Shown: piece after piece, positions 26,095 through 34,896 of the stretch
Position numbering within the stretch: the first letter of the stretch is position 1
How the letters are laid out: every line of letters begins with the position of its first letter
Assembly (NCBI RefSeq): GCF_004801315.1
Contig: NZ_SSNW01000028.1
Span: 1-54,601 of the forward strand
Source: Deinococcus sp. Arct2-2
GTDB taxonomy: Bacteria; Deinococcota; Deinococci; Deinococcales; Deinococcaceae
DNA: 54,601 nt
Direction: 5' to 3'
Notes under the pieces: generated by a model
Told to the model about the DNA's origin: nothing
Database searches by the model: none
The model's input: only the letters and a program-made list of their open reading frames with translations
Position numbers and translations under genes: made by a program

Positions 26095-27449
26095 GTGGAC
26101 ACTCCGGCTTCGGTGGCCGCTTGTGCAAGTTCAGTTGCAACCCCGGTGATGTCCGCGGAAAGGGCCCCCACCGGCAGGAAGCGCTGCCCGTCCCACTCGC
26201 CGAAATAAGTTTGCAGCTGCGTATCAGCGCGGACAAGCAGCGCCCAGAGGTCAGCCTGGGCCACGTTCAGACTCAGCGGAACAGCGTGGCCCTCAGCGTC
26301 GCAGAGCTGCGGCGGATCGAGGTGAGGGTACGCCGGACCGACAAACACGCCGATCCGCTCCAGCCAGGGGTTGAGGGCCAGAGCCGCTGCATACTGGCGC
26401 TGCATGTCCGCGAGCGTGCCGCCGGGAAGGGCGAGCGCAGGGGTGGCCGCTTCCAAGTCCCCCACCACGATGGCCCGCTGAGCATAGGCCGAAGGCGCGA
26501 AGGCGACCTCTGCCGTGAAGGGTCGCCCCTGAGGCAACGGCACAGGCAAGCCCCGCCCTTGGGGCGCGAAATCGAGCAGCAGAGCCACCTCCTCTCTTTG
26601 CCCCAGCAGCCAGGTTCGGCGCACGTTCAGTTTGCCGTCTTCCTCCTGCACCGACCCGAGGGTCTGCCAGACCTGCGGCGCGGCTGGAGGCACGCTGGCG
26701 CGGTCAAGCGGCGCGCCCAGTGCGGTGAGCAGATCGGCACATTCGCCCTCACTGAGAGCGTCGCGCTGCCGCCAGCCCTGAGTGAGCAGCCACAACCGCC
26801 CCAGGTGCGCCGTCAAGGCCTCGCCCGTTTCGTCGTGCAGCAGCTCGGGAATCTGCCGGACCTGCCGCGCCGCGCCTGGAAGCTGCGCGTCGATCAATCT
26901 CGCCGCCTGCCGGTCCCAGTCGCCGTACGGGCGGGCACGCGCCGCCAGCAACCCCTCGCGCACGAGGTCACTGAGCCACAGTTCGAGGTCTTCGAGGCCC
27001 GCTGCCTTCTTGCGGGCGCGGGCGGCTTGGGTCTTGGCCTGCGCAGCAGGATCAGCGGCAGCGGCGGCGTCGCTGGGAAGCGGCGCAGGCTTCTCGGCGC
27101 GGGCCACGCGGCCGTCCAACCACTTGATGAGGTCTGAAGGGGGAGGGAGATCTTTCCAGTCCCCGGCCCGCGCTACATGCAGCAGCAGCAAACCCAGAGC
27201 ATGTTTGCAGGGAAACTTGCGGCTGGGACAGCTGCACTTGCTGGCAATGACGTCGCTGCGCGCGTCTACACCCACCAGGTAGGGATGTGCCCCGCTGCCC
27301 TGGCATTCGCCCCAGAGGACGTCACCCTCACGCGCCAGCGTGGGCCATCCGGCGGGGCGGGCGAGCTTCTGAGCCGCTTTGGCGCTGCTGCTGTCGGGTG
27401 CCAGGGCCAGGGCGAGCTCGGCGGTCAATTGGTCGATGATCGAAGACAA
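26091..27449 (-). CDS. SWIM zinc-finger protein, first gene of the MoxR operon (YehQ-like)
   Basis: A 452-residue protein with a SWIM zinc finger at 72-83 (C-x-C ... C-x-[21 protein letters not shown]). This motif usually binds nucleic acid or protein partners. A charged linker follows (about 118-165) and then a mixed alpha/beta region of about 280 residues without a recognised fold. The TTG start at 27449 is chosen because AAAGGAG lies 8 bases upstream and a near-consensus promoter stands behind it. Its stop overlaps the DUF5691 start. As in yehQ of E. coli, it is encoded with MoxR AAA and VWA partners. The target is unknown; a link to DNA or RNA damage is speculative. Confidence 0.87.
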   Translation of the reverse strand: MSSIIDQLTAELALALAPDSSSAKAAQKLARPAGWPTLAREGDVLWGECQGSGAHPYLVGVDARSDVIASKCSCPSRKFPCKHALGLLLLHVARAGDWKDLPPPSDLIKWLDGRVARAEKPAPLPSDAAAAADPAAQAKTQAARARKKAAGLEDLELWLSDLVREGLLAARARPYGDWDRQAARLIDAQLPGAARQVRQIPELLHDETGEALTAHLGRLWLLTQGWRQRDALSEGECADLLTALGAPLDRASVPPAAPQVWQTLGSVQEEDGKLNVRRTWLLGQREEVALLLDFAPQGRGLPVPLPQGRPFTAEVAFAPSAYAQRAIVVGDLEAATPALALPGGTLADMQRQYAAALALNPWLERIGVFVGPAYPHLDPPQLCDAEGHAVPLSLNVAQADLWALLVRADTQLQTYFGEWDGQRFLPVGALSADITGVATELAQAATEAGVST

Positions 27450-27485
27450 TGCATAAACTCCTTTTCACATTATGTTTACGGCGTA

Positions 27486-27514
27486 ATTGTAACAGATGGA
27501 ATATTCCTTGGCAA
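27486..27514 (-). promoter_or_regulatory. Promoter of the six-gene MoxR operon
   Basis: On the minus strand TTGCCA (27509-27514) and TACAAT (27486-27491) are exactly 17 bases apart and lie about 37 bases ahead of the TTG start, with AAAGGAG between. This is the best sigma-70-type promoter I see in the window and suggests active housekeeping transcription. No operator repeat is evident. Confidence 0.7.
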
Positions 27515-27742
27515 TGCTACTCGACTCCGCTGAACGCTGCACGTTCTCCTCACCGCCACGGAGCCAGCCTGAAGGCAGCGCACGATTCGCTTGACCCACC
27601 AGCGCCCTTTACGGAGGACGCCCAACAGAGAGAACGTTACAGTGGTTTCCGGGCAGCGGAGGACAACCATGCTCCGCTCCGCAGGACGGCGCATCTCCAG
27701 AAGACCGGTCTTCAGCTGCGGTCTCACCGACAGGGAGACGAG
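27515..27742. other. Junction between MoxR operon and gene wreckage
   Basis: Nothing gene-like with family support is visible. Open frames on both strands give low-quality translations. It contains the start of the degraded region that runs to the partition locus. Confidence 0.4.
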
Positions 27743-27965
27743 ATGGCCCAGCTGTCCCAACAAGGCGTCCCCCTGACCCATCACCACATCGCTGCAGGTG
27801 ACGTGCGGCTCCAGGACGGAGCAGCAACACCAGTCCAGGGCCCCCCCATCCTGCTCCACGGCTTTCCTGAATTCTGGCAAGCCTGGGAGAGGCAGAGTGG
27901 GCCACTGGCCCGCGCAGGCTTCCGGATCACCGCGCCTGATCTACGCGGCGGCGACCTCAGTCGCA
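27743..27965 (+). pseudogene. Alpha/beta hydrolase (epoxide hydrolase-like), 5' fragment
   Basis: From an ATG at 27743 with an AGGGAG-like site, the frame gives [13 protein letters not shown], then [20 protein letters not shown] and [14 protein letters not shown]. These are the first strands and the oxyanion HGFPEFW motif of epoxide hydrolases and haloalkane dehalogenases. After DLRGGDLS the similarity stops and no nucleophile, acid or His region follows. About 75 of the usual 280-300 residues remain. It is a truncated relic. Confidence 0.7.
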
Positions 27966-28368
27966 CTCGACCTGTTCACGTGGAGGCGTCTGGGGTGGGG
28001 CAGAGGCCCTGTGCGAAAGCGGAAGCCACGAGCGGCAGACTCTGGGACACGAGCGGCACGTTGGGGGTCAGCCCGGGGCACGCTCTGCCCTAGAGCGCGG
28101 GCAGGGGCCCGGGCGCTGAGGGGTGACGCGGGCGTTGGCCAGTCGACGGCCAGCGAGTGCGGTCTCTTCGATCAAGAGACCCCAGCGCGGGAGTTCCCTG
28201 AGGGCCCGTCCGGCACGCCGTCAAGCCTCAGCAGGTGGTGTTGGGCGTCCGAGTCCTCAACCCACGCCTGAGCGAAGGCGTGCGCCAGCGGCTCGGGGGG
28301 CGGCGGACTGGGCCACGTGCAGGCTGTCAGTGGGAAAGCAACGACCGGCGCGGCCGGCCGCCGCCCCT
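27966..28368. other. Degenerate DNA, no supported gene
   Basis: Between the hydrolase relic and the 28.4 kb fragment I find only shadow frames. Composition is GC-rich and repetitive in Gly/Arg/Pro codons. It is probably decayed coding DNA of unknown origin. Confidence 0.4.
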
Positions 28369-28598
28369 TCACGCTTCTACGGCCCACGTGTCCAGACCCG
28401 ACACCCCGCAACGGTCTTCCCCCGAGATAAAAATGCGCCACATGGCGGGGTTGTCCCGCTCCTGCACGCGGGAGACCTGCACGGATTCATCAGAACGGTG
28501 AAAGGTGTCACGCAACAGACGGAAGCGGTGGGCGCTTTGGGCGCTGGCGAGGTCGAGTGGATCGACAGGCGTCGTCAGGCGCTCACACAGGGCGTCGA
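28369..28598 (-). pseudogene. 3' fragment of an unidentified gene
   Basis: The minus strand has an open frame with a protein-like composition: LTTPVDPLDLASAQSAHRF, then DTFHRSDESVQVSRVQ, NPAMWRIFIS and GVSGLDTWAVEA before a TGA at 28369-28371. There is no usable start codon. The frame opens immediately after a TGA that touches the partition-locus palindrome. I read it as the C-terminal 75 residues of a gene whose 5' end was lost where the partition locus was joined. The family is not recognised. Confidence 0.45.
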
Positions 28599-28601
28599 CT
28601 C

Positions 28602-28637
28602 ATCGACTGATCTACTTATTTAAGTAAATGAGTCGAT
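28602..28637. promoter_or_regulatory. Inverted repeat upstream of parA, site 1
   Basis: The 36-base site has 16-base arms matching at 14 positions (ATCGACTGATCTACTT against the complement of AAGTAAATGAGTCGAT) around ATTT. Its core, TACTTATTTAAGTAAA, matches the AT-rich motif family seen at 12.4, 29.9 and 50.5 kb. Position ahead of parA suggests an autoregulatory operator and/or centromere bound by the RHH protein. Confidence 0.6.
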
Positions 28638-28645
28638 ACGTTTCT

Positions 28646-28673
28646 GATCAACTGGGTGCATCCTCAGTTGATC
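28646..28673. promoter_or_regulatory. Inverted repeat upstream of parA, site 2
   Basis: Perfect 9-base arms GATCAACTG and CAGTTGATC are separated by 10 bases, about 40 bases before the parA start. The arm sequence differs from site 1, so a second protein or a second half-site family may be involved. It probably overlaps the parA promoter, although I see no clear -35/-10 pair. Confidence 0.55.
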
Positions 28674-28713
28674 TACTGATGAATTGAGTGCTTGATCCGC
28701 TAAGCTGAGCCGG

Positions 28714-29307
28714 ATGAAGATTGCTGTTGCCAACCTCAAGGGTGGAGCTTCCAAGACCACCACGTCCATGTTTCTGGCGACGTCACTCGCCCGAACCGGC
28801 GCTCGCGTCCTGTTGATCGACGCTGATCCTCAAGGTTCAGCCCTCGGGTGGAGTGAGGAAGTCGGGCTGGGCAGCGGAGATGCTCTGCCCTTTACGGTCA
28901 TCAGCCTGCCTGTCCGGGATCTTCCCAAGCGGCTCGGGCAGCAAGAAGGGTACGATCACATCATCGTGGACACCCCGCCGGGGTATCCAGACATCGTGCG
29001 CTCAGCCCTCCTGGCAGTAGAGACCGTCATCATCCCGCTGTCACCCGCAACGGTGGAGGTGGCCCGGTTGTCTTCCACGTTGACCCTGCTGCAAGAAATC
29101 GAGGCGCAGAACCCGGTGGGTTTCGTGGTGCTGTTGACGCGGGTGCGCAAAGGCACCAACAGTGCCAAGCAGGCGCGGGCTACGCTTGAGGCATTGGGCT
29201 ACCCGGTCTTGGATACGGAGATTCCTCTGCGAGAACAGTTCGGCAACAGTTATGGCCTGGTTCCCGACGCAGGCACCGAGTACGACGCCGTGTTTGGAGA
29301 ACTGTAA
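28714..29307 (+). CDS. parA: ParA-family partition ATPase
   Basis: A 197-residue ATPase that segregates a replicon by forming dynamic gradients on the nucleoid. It has the deviant Walker A KGGASKTTT (9-17), Walker A' LLIDADPQGSALGW, and Walker B HIIVDTPPG. It is the short form without an N-terminal DNA-binding domain. Such ParAs are paired with a small RHH partner that does the DNA binding and repression (type Ib-like). The stop overlaps the next start as TAATG. The gene is the clearest evidence that the window belongs to, or once came from, a low-copy plasmid or secondary chromosome. Confidence 0.93.
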   Translation: MKIAVANLKGGASKTTTSMFLATSLARTGARVLLIDADPQGSALGWSEEVGLGSGDALPFTVISLPVRDLPKRLGQQEGYDHIIVDTPPGYPDIVRSALLAVETVIIPLSPATVEVARLSSTLTLLQEIEAQNPVGFVVLLTRVRKGTNSAKQARATLEALGYPVLDTEIPLREQFGNSYGLVPDAGTEYDAVFGEL

Positions 29308-29606
29308 TGGCGGGCAAAGCGGCACGCCCCAGCGCCATGCTCCAGCGTCTGGCCTCCACACCAGCTCCCATTGAACGGACAGAGCCGGAGGCTCCCCTTC
29401 CCTCGGCAGAAGCGGCCAGCGAAGGCGTGATGACCCGCCTCTCCGTAGATCTGGACGACGCCCAATTCGAATTCCTGACCATCTTCGCCATGCGCCAGAA
29501 AGTCAGCAAGGTTGAGGTCATGCGCGCGCTGATGGCCGAGTTGCAGGCCGACCCCACCTTAGCTGAGCGGGTCAGCAAACGCTTACCTACTCGGCGGCGT
29601 AAATAA
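29307..29606 (+). CDS. Small ribbon-helix-helix partition partner (ParB-like)
   Basis: A 99-residue protein translationally coupled to parA. A flexible Pro/Ala/Glu-rich N-terminal tail (1-40) would hold the ParA-stimulating arginine finger. The RHH DNA-binding part (about 41-90) reads TRLSVDLDDAQFEFLTIFAM and then SKVEVMRALMAEL. The tail RRRK is basic. It probably binds the inverted repeats ahead of parA to repress the operon and act as centromere-binding protein. A degenerate copy of this gene lies at 50.3 kb. AAGTA motifs begin right at the stop codon. Confidence 0.87.
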   Translation: MAGKAARPSAMLQRLASTPAPIERTEPEAPLPSAEAASEGVMTRLSVDLDDAQFEFLTIFAMRQKVSKVEVMRALMAELQADPTLAERVSKRLPTRRRK

Positions 29607-30270
29607 GTATCAGCGTATTTACCATTATACGAGGATAAAGCAGAGATAGGCGATCAAGACCGTTCAGGATGACTGGAATCGCCTCGCCACTCCTTTGCCC
29701 CTAGCACCGCTGACTGGAGCAGTTGGGGAAGAACCAGGGGCTCATATAACCCAGCCAATGAGCCGCTCACGAAACTTCGTCAGCACATTCGCTTGCTCAT
29801 TCGGCCGCTTGTCTGGGCATGACCTAGGGCGCTGCCGTGACATCAGCTTCGGCCACAATCGCCCCGCCAGCGCTATAAGAAGCGGCGTGTATACCGTATT
29901 TTCCAGCGGATTTCGTTTGCTGGTTCAGTCTTATTAAGTACTTACCTACGCAAATGATTCATAACGCATTTGAGTATTTACTTAAATACGTGGATAAGTA
30001 CGGCGGAAGTCGTCCAGAAACTCGACGCAGCAAGAGAGTGGCCGAGGCCCAAGAGGTTCTGGACCTTACACTCCTCGCGGGTTTAGACATTGGTGGGCTG
30101 ATACAGAAGAACATTGACACTTTCGCGCCAGCCTCAACGGTCGGGGTGCGCCAGTCCCCCGCTGCTGTGGTTTGCATCACCGCTTTCCGAACACGATGAC
30201 GACGTGCCGCCTGCATGCCCGGTTCAATTCTGGGCGGCGTGACCAACGCACGCCATTTGTGTTGGGTTCG
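29607..30270. other. AT-rich noncoding DNA after the partition genes
   Basis: There is no gene. The DNA at 29861-29945 resembles 12249-12338: both contain a GCGTACTCCAGTATTTTCCA-like core and a following GGTTCAGT-like string at matching spacing. Right after it, 29936-29998 carries several AAGTACTTAC and TATTTACTTAAATAC motifs. Together with the repeats ahead of parA these may be centromere or origin elements. I see no Rep gene. Confidence 0.5.
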
Positions 30271-30275
30271 TGTGG

Positions 30276-30450
30276 ACAGAAACAGAGTCAGCAGGGCTTC
30301 AAACGACAACAACGCGCTCAAGAATTCCTGCGCATTCCTGCCCGGATCGCCCACCTCCACCATCAGTCCCGAACGACCGTCGCAGCATCCATCAGAAGAC
30401 AGCATCAACAACGTGCGTTTCAGACGTGGTCAGCGATCGCAGCAGGGGTG
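30276..30450 (+). pseudogene. IS6-family transposase, 3' remnant
   Basis: A plus-strand frame gives QQGFKRQQRAQEFLRIPARI, then HLHHQSRTTVAASIRR and TWSAIAAGV. This matches the C-terminal end of the other two IS6-type transposases (GFKRRRRAQEFL and following). Catalytic parts are gone. The 300 bases that follow, up to the DUF4157 gene, hold no gene, only what should be the upstream regulatory region of that gene. Confidence 0.65.
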
Positions 30451-30753
30451 GTCTCACCCTCAGGCCACCCCTGCGCTCAGCGTGCCGAGAACCAAGTAGA
30501 GGCAAGATAACCTCAGACGTAAGACATCAAACTGACTCCCCCTCATTGGTTTCCCTGTCCCCAGATTACGCAGGTATCAATAACAGAATCCCTCCGAGTG
30601 CTGGGGAGATTGACCAAGCCCATCAGCACAAGCGGAACTACGATTAGACTCGGCAACACTCTTGGGGAGCGGACGACCGATCACCGGCAGTGGACTGCGG
30701 TTCATCCCCGCCGTGACCTCTTGTCAGCTACTATGGGCTGACGCGGAGGTCAG

Positions 30754-33700
30754 GTGACGGAATACACTAAGAGAAACAAGGCAGGGAGCAGTCCTATGGC
30801 CCTGCCGCAAACAGGGCCCAGGGCTCCAGCTCCCCTGCCCACTTGGACGCCGCCGGAGCCGCCCCTCCTCCAACCCCTGGCCGCTGACCTGAGTCAATTC
30901 ACCTCGCTTCCGGTGGTGGCTCAGCGGCAAGCGGTTCAACCGGTTTTAGAGGCAGCCCATCTGCGACGTGCCGAAGAGGGGCGACTGACTCACGCACTTC
31001 AGACTGTTCAGAGACAACTTGCGGCTTTGCCACAGGCGAACCAGACTTCGTCTGCCACAACGGCAGCTCCCTCGGCACGTCCTGTTTCGGCGGGTGACTG
31101 GGTAACCGTGATGCGCCAGCGAGCTGAGCAGATCAATGGTCAGCGCCTCAGCAGCCGGGAGCATGATGGCTTCCTCGCCCTTCAGCGTCAGGTGGCTCAA
31201 ACGCTGGTGCAGGGCTTCCAGCAAGACCGTCAAGCTCCAGACGCCCGACATGCCCAGTACGGCGAACACCTGGCGACGCTGCAACGCCATCCCAACAGTG
31301 CCTCCGTCTCACGGGTGGTCTTGGGCCTGATTCCCCAGCGGGAACGGCTGCCTTTGCAGCGGGCTGTAGATGAGGTCTTACAACGGCGAACAGAGCAAAA
31401 CGGCTATGAGCAGGTCGCCCTACAACGCCAAACTCTGCAGCGAAAAAAAGCTGAACTGGACGAAGAAGCGTTGCAGCCCGTGCTGCAGCGGATTGCGGCC
31501 AAACGGGGTGCAGGGAATCCCCTTCCAGCGGCGATTCAGCGCCACCTGGAACAGGGCCTCAACCATGATCTGAGCCGGGTACGCATTCACAACGATGCGG
31601 AAGCCAACAAGCTCAGCAAGTCAGTCAACGCCCTGGCCTTCACCACAGGCACGGATATTTTCTTTCAGAGCGGGCAGTTCAATCCCAATACCCAGAGCGG
31701 CCTTGAACTGTTGGCGCACGAGGTCACGCATGCTGTTCAGCAAAGTCAGGGCAGGGTGGGTACAGGGGTTGATCCAGATGGCGGACTGGAAGCTGAGGCC
31801 CGCAGCATGGGGGCTAAGCTGAGTGCAGGTAGCGTGCAGGGCAAAGCAAAGCTTTCTGCCCCACAGGCGCCCCTTACTCCTGTGGCCCCTCAAGGCCCGA
31901 CCAGAATTCAGCGCAGGGCAGCCGCTGAAGCTGCTCCATCCGCTTTGGCGGTGTCAGCCGCACAAGTCCTGAATGCTATTCGCACGGCTCCCACCGTGAA
32001 AATGGCCCTGACCCAGCTCAGTGAAGAGCGCCGCAATCAGCTGATGCTCAACGCGACGATGGATTTGCAGTCCGTTGTGGTGGTGCTCACGAACAAGGTT
32101 GGCTACGGTTCTTTAGACAGCGCCTACCGCCTGACGACCAAACGTACCTTGCTGCAGGATTTCGGTTCGCAACTCACAGCGCTGGACGTCTCCCGGTCAG
32201 AGATGCGGCTGACCTCACCTCAGCGGGCGGGCCTCCTCAGCACCATGATCGAGGAGCATGACCGCAGCCTCTGGATGGTGGGCAACGACGCCCTAGACCG
32301 CTTTGGGAAAACGGATAACCTGCTGTCTAACCCGCTGATGGGCACCACGCGTCAGTTGGGCAAGCCTGCTGTCCAGCTTCCAGGGCCTGTTGGGGCTGTG
32401 CTGAGCCGCGTGCGTCCGGTGGGCGGCGCCCTAGGCAATATTGAGGTTGACCGCTATGAGGTGATCACTGACCCCAAGGTGGTGGAGGCTCTGGTCAAAG
32501 AATTACGACAGGTCAAGGCCACTGGCGCTCTTCCGAAAGTCGTGGCTGCCTATGAGCAGCAGACCGGAAAATCGCTGTATGCCACACTCGGTGAAAAAAT
32601 TCGGAGTCCTGAACTGCGGCAGAAGGTACTCAGCATTCTGCCCCTCCCCATCAGCGAACAGCAGCTGACGTTCGACGCATTTCTGGAGGACGTCGCTATT
32701 GGGATGGTGTATGACGAAGCCGCTGGTGAGGCCTTGGAAGGCAAGGCCCCTCATGAAGACGCCCGCCGGGGTGGGCAACCCGCGCCCCTGCTGGCTTACT
32801 TCGGCTACAAGGCGAGCGACGTCATCGCGGGCAAGTGGGGGTTGGAATTCCGTATCCTGACGCCCATTCCAGGGAAGGCCAAATCCAAGGACGTGATCGT
32901 CGCCTGGCGGGGCACCGAAGGGGTGGCGTTCAACTTGGGCAGCAACAAACCCGGAACGGTGGACACCAAAATCGGCGATTTTGCTCCGGGCAGCATCGGG
33001 TATTACCAGATCCTGCAGAACAAAGCGATAATCGACCACCAGTTGGCAAAGGCGCACGCGCATGGCCCACTGCTGATGCTGGGGCACTCGCTGGGTGGGG
33101 GATTGGCCCAGTTGGCCGCCACGATGTATCCGCAGTACACCCGCACAGTGGTCACGTTTCAGGGCGCAAACATCGATCAGAAGGATATTGACCGACTGGT
33201 AAAGTACAACCAGAACAATCCAGCCCTGGCCATCACAGCGCGCCACTACCGTGCCGATGGCGACGTGGTGCCGACGTCGGGGGACGCCGCGGTGCCGGGA
33301 CAAATCCACTATTTCGATCCTCAGTGGAAGCCGGAAAACTCGAATCAGGCATTTGGCAGCACCATTGCTGATCGGGCGAGCAAGGGCCACAACATTCCGC
33401 TTCTGAACACGTACCTCCAGGGCCTCAGCACCAAGAATCCAGCCCTGAATCTGCTGAAGGCGGCAGGCATTCAGGATGAAAATGGACAGCCGAAGTTCGC
33501 CAATGGCAAGGCGCGTCCACAAAACGAACAACTGGACGCACGGGTGGTGTACGGCGGCAAGTACACCACGGCCAATGATCCCCGCATGGTCACGGAGGGG
33601 GGCCGCGACAATGCCCTGAACTGGCAGAAAATAGCCACTGCTAGCCGTATTCCCATGCTCCGGTCGGTGGGATTCCGCGACCTGTTGACCGATGAATTGC

Positions 33701-33990
33701 CCGTCAACACCCTGCTCGACCACCTCACCACACTGGCCAGGAACAGTGCATCTTATACAGCCTTCATTAAGAGCGCCCTGAAGCTGATGGCTCTGGAAGA
33801 CAAGACGTATGGCCCGATCACCTTAAGTGTGACCCAGAAGGATCAGGAGATGGGAAAAGCCATGGGAATGAAGCTGCCTGAAACCATTCAAATCCCCGTA
33901 CAGGAAATGAGAGCTTTCGTGCCCGCTGAACAGTTGCGAAGCGGACAGTTTATTCAATTGAAGGCCATCTGGGCGGGGATAAAGGGATGA
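30754..33990 (+). CDS. DUF4157 protein with C-terminal class 3 lipase (putative toxin)
   Basis: A 1,078-residue protein. Residues 1-245 are Gln/Arg/Leu-rich and helical. Residues about 250-335 are a DUF4157 domain (AIQRHLEQGLNHDLSRVRI and SGLELLAHEVTHAVQQSQG) with the HEVTH zinc motif at 322-326. DUF4157 typically marks proteins delivered by contractile injection systems or other polymorphic toxins. A linker follows, and then an alpha/beta lipase fold (about 640-900) with a class 3 triad: Ser779 in GHSLGGG, Asp835 in YRADGDVVP and His879 in GHNIPLLNTYL. The last 150 residues are unassigned. The GTG start has GGAGGT ahead. Its stop overlaps the lipoprotein gene (ATGA). Predicted phospholipase-type toxin; no injection-system structural genes are in the window. 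Confidence 0.85.
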   Translation: MTEYTKRNKAGSSPMALPQTGPRAPAPLPTWTPPEPPLLQPLAADLSQFTSLPVVAQRQAVQPVLEAAHLRRAEEGRLTHALQTVQRQLAALPQANQTSSATTAAPSARPVSAGDWVTVMRQRAEQINGQRLSSREHDGFLALQRQVAQTLVQGFQQDRQAPDARHAQYGEHLATLQRHPNSASVSRVVLGLIPQRERLPLQRAVDEVLQRRTEQNGYEQVALQRQTLQRKKAELDEEALQPVLQRIAAKRGAGNPLPAAIQRHLEQGLNHDLSRVRIHNDAEANKLSKSVNALAFTTGTDIFFQSGQFNPNTQSGLELLAHEVTHAVQQSQGRVGTGVDPDGGLEAEARSMGAKLSAGSVQGKAKLSAPQAPLTPVAPQGPTRIQRRAAAEAAPSALAVSAAQVLNAIRTAPTVKMALTQLSEERRNQLMLNATMDLQSVVVVLTNKVGYGSLDSAYRLTTKRTLLQDFGSQLTALDVSRSEMRLTSPQRAGLLSTMIEEHDRSLWMVGNDALDRFGKTDNLLSNPLMGTTRQLGKPAVQLPGPVGAVLSRVRPVGGALGNIEVDRYEVITDPKVVEALVKELRQVKATGALPKVVAAYEQQTGKSLYATLGEKIRSPELRQKVLSILPLPISEQQLTFDAFLEDVAIGMVYDEAAGEALEGKAPHEDARRGGQPAPLLAYFGYKASDVIAGKWGLEFRILTPIPGKAKSKDVIVAWRGTEGVAFNLGSNKPGTVDTKIGDFAPGSIGYYQILQNKAIIDHQLAKAHAHGPLLMLGHSLGGGLAQLAATMYPQYTRTVVTFQGANIDQKDIDRLVKYNQNNPALAITARHYRADGDVVPTSGDAAVPGQIHYFDPQWKPENSNQAFGSTIADRASKGHNIPLLNTYLQGLSTKNPALNLLKAAGIQDENGQPKFANGKARPQNEQLDARVVYGGKYTTANDPRMVTEGGRDNALNWQKIATASRIPMLRSVGFRDLLTDELPVNTLLDHLTTLARNSASYTAFIKSALKLMALEDKTYGPITLSVTQKDQEMGKAMGMKLPETIQIPVQEMRAFVPAEQLRSGQFIQLKAIWAGIKG

Positions 33991-34427
33991 GGAGCATCTT
34001 GAGAACCGTGATGCTGCTGAGCTTGCTTTCCAGTTGCACGCCTAAGGCGAACGGTGGAGCCATGTCATCAACCCAAGTCATGTCTGAGATTGAAGCCGTA
34101 CTGAGTAAGTTTGAGTTCATGCTGGTGAAGAACCAATGTGTGGCTGTCTATGCTGAATTCAAAGAGAATGGGGGCTGCTACCTGTCCCGCGCTCCCAGAG
34201 ATGAAACGGCCCTGCAAATAGCGGAAGCACTGGTGAAAGCCGGATTTAAGCAACAGAGGTCACTCCGTCTTGACTTCGGCTCTTGGACTACCGTGCTGGA
34301 TAAAGGGAACTTCGGGATTTCGTATACGGTTCACTCGCTCGCTACTGACCCAGACAGCTCCGCTGACTATCAAGCGGGCTACAAGACAAAATTGACCATT
34401 GCTCTAACGGACACCAGAGAACAGTAA
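33987..34427 (+). CDS. Lipoprotein, probable immunity to the lipase
   Basis: A 146-residue lipoprotein: an N-terminal hydrophobic stretch followed by lipobox LLSSC (Cys17), so it should be anchored on the outside of a membrane. The mature part is small, alpha/beta and charged (MSEIEAVLSKFEFMLVK, later RLDFGSWTTVLDKGNFGISY). No family is recognised. The start overlaps the stop of the DUF4157-lipase gene by four bases. In type VI secretion, lipase toxins are often paired with periplasmic lipoprotein immunity genes. By analogy it likely protects the producer's envelope. This is inferred from order and localisation only. Confidence 0.7.
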   Translation: MRSILRTVMLLSLLSSCTPKANGGAMSSTQVMSEIEAVLSKFEFMLVKNQCVAVYAEFKENGGCYLSRAPRDETALQIAEALVKAGFKQQRSLRLDFGSWTTVLDKGNFGISYTVHSLATDPDSSADYQAGYKTKLTIALTDTREQ

Positions 34428-34446
34428 GTCAAGAAGAGAGTCCGTT

Positions 34447-34790
34447 ATGAGCCTCCATCAACAGCGCGTTGAACCTGATGCCTCTGGAAGACAGGAGATC
34501 CCCCTCTACATCGGCTGTCCCGGATGGCACATCGCCAGTGCCCAGCGTTCCCGCTTTGGTGCTGGCGAGAGCGTGCTACAGCGCTATGCCACCCGCCTGA
34601 ACGCCGCCGAGATCAACTCCTCGTTCTACCGCCCCCATCGCCAGAGCACCTATCAACGCTGGGCCGACACGGTGCCGGACGCCTTCAGGTTCAGTGTCAA
34701 GCTCCCCCGAACCATCAACCATCACCCATGACGCCCGGTTGCAGGGGTGTGAGCCCCTGCTGTCGGTCTTCCTCGGTCTACCCCACTGCA
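34447..34790 (+). pseudogene. DUF72 gene, frameshifted and truncated
   Basis: The frame from 34447 (IPLYIGCPGWHIASAQ, then GESVLQRYATRLNAAEINSS and RWADTVPDAFRFSVKLPRTI) is the N-terminal TIM-barrel start of DUF72 proteins. Near 34715 a 7-base tandem duplication (ACCATCA twice) shifts the frame and leads to a stop. In the next frame the family continues as ITHDARLQGCEPLLSVFLGL. Similarity is lost by about 34790. Only about 115 of about 240 residues remain. An IS end and an IS630 fragment follow. Confidence 0.75.
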
Positions 34791-34877
34791 CGGTGGAGAC
34801 CGCTCCGGAAGGGTTCCCTAGAACCCACCAGAAACTGTCCGAAGGACGGAAGATCGCATAGTCCGACCTACCCTACC

Positions 34878-34893
34878 GGTTAACCTGCCAGAA
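34878..34893. repeat. Isolated IS6-type terminal repeat
   Basis: GGTTAACCTGCCAGAA matches the right end of the 43.3-44.1 kb element (AGTTAACTTGCCAGAA) at 14 of 16 positions. The element body is missing. It marks the scar of a lost IS between the DUF72 relic and the IS630 remnant. Confidence 0.55.
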
Positions 34894-34896
34894 TCG

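Noticed and set aside
25132..27137. Long plus-strand ORFs antisense to the MoxR operon
   Set aside because: Their Gln/Arg/Gly-rich translations reflect GC-rich antisense frames; the minus genes have domains and coupled starts.
32503..33723. 406-residue minus-strand ORF
   Set aside because: Antisense of the DUF4157-lipase gene, without motifs.
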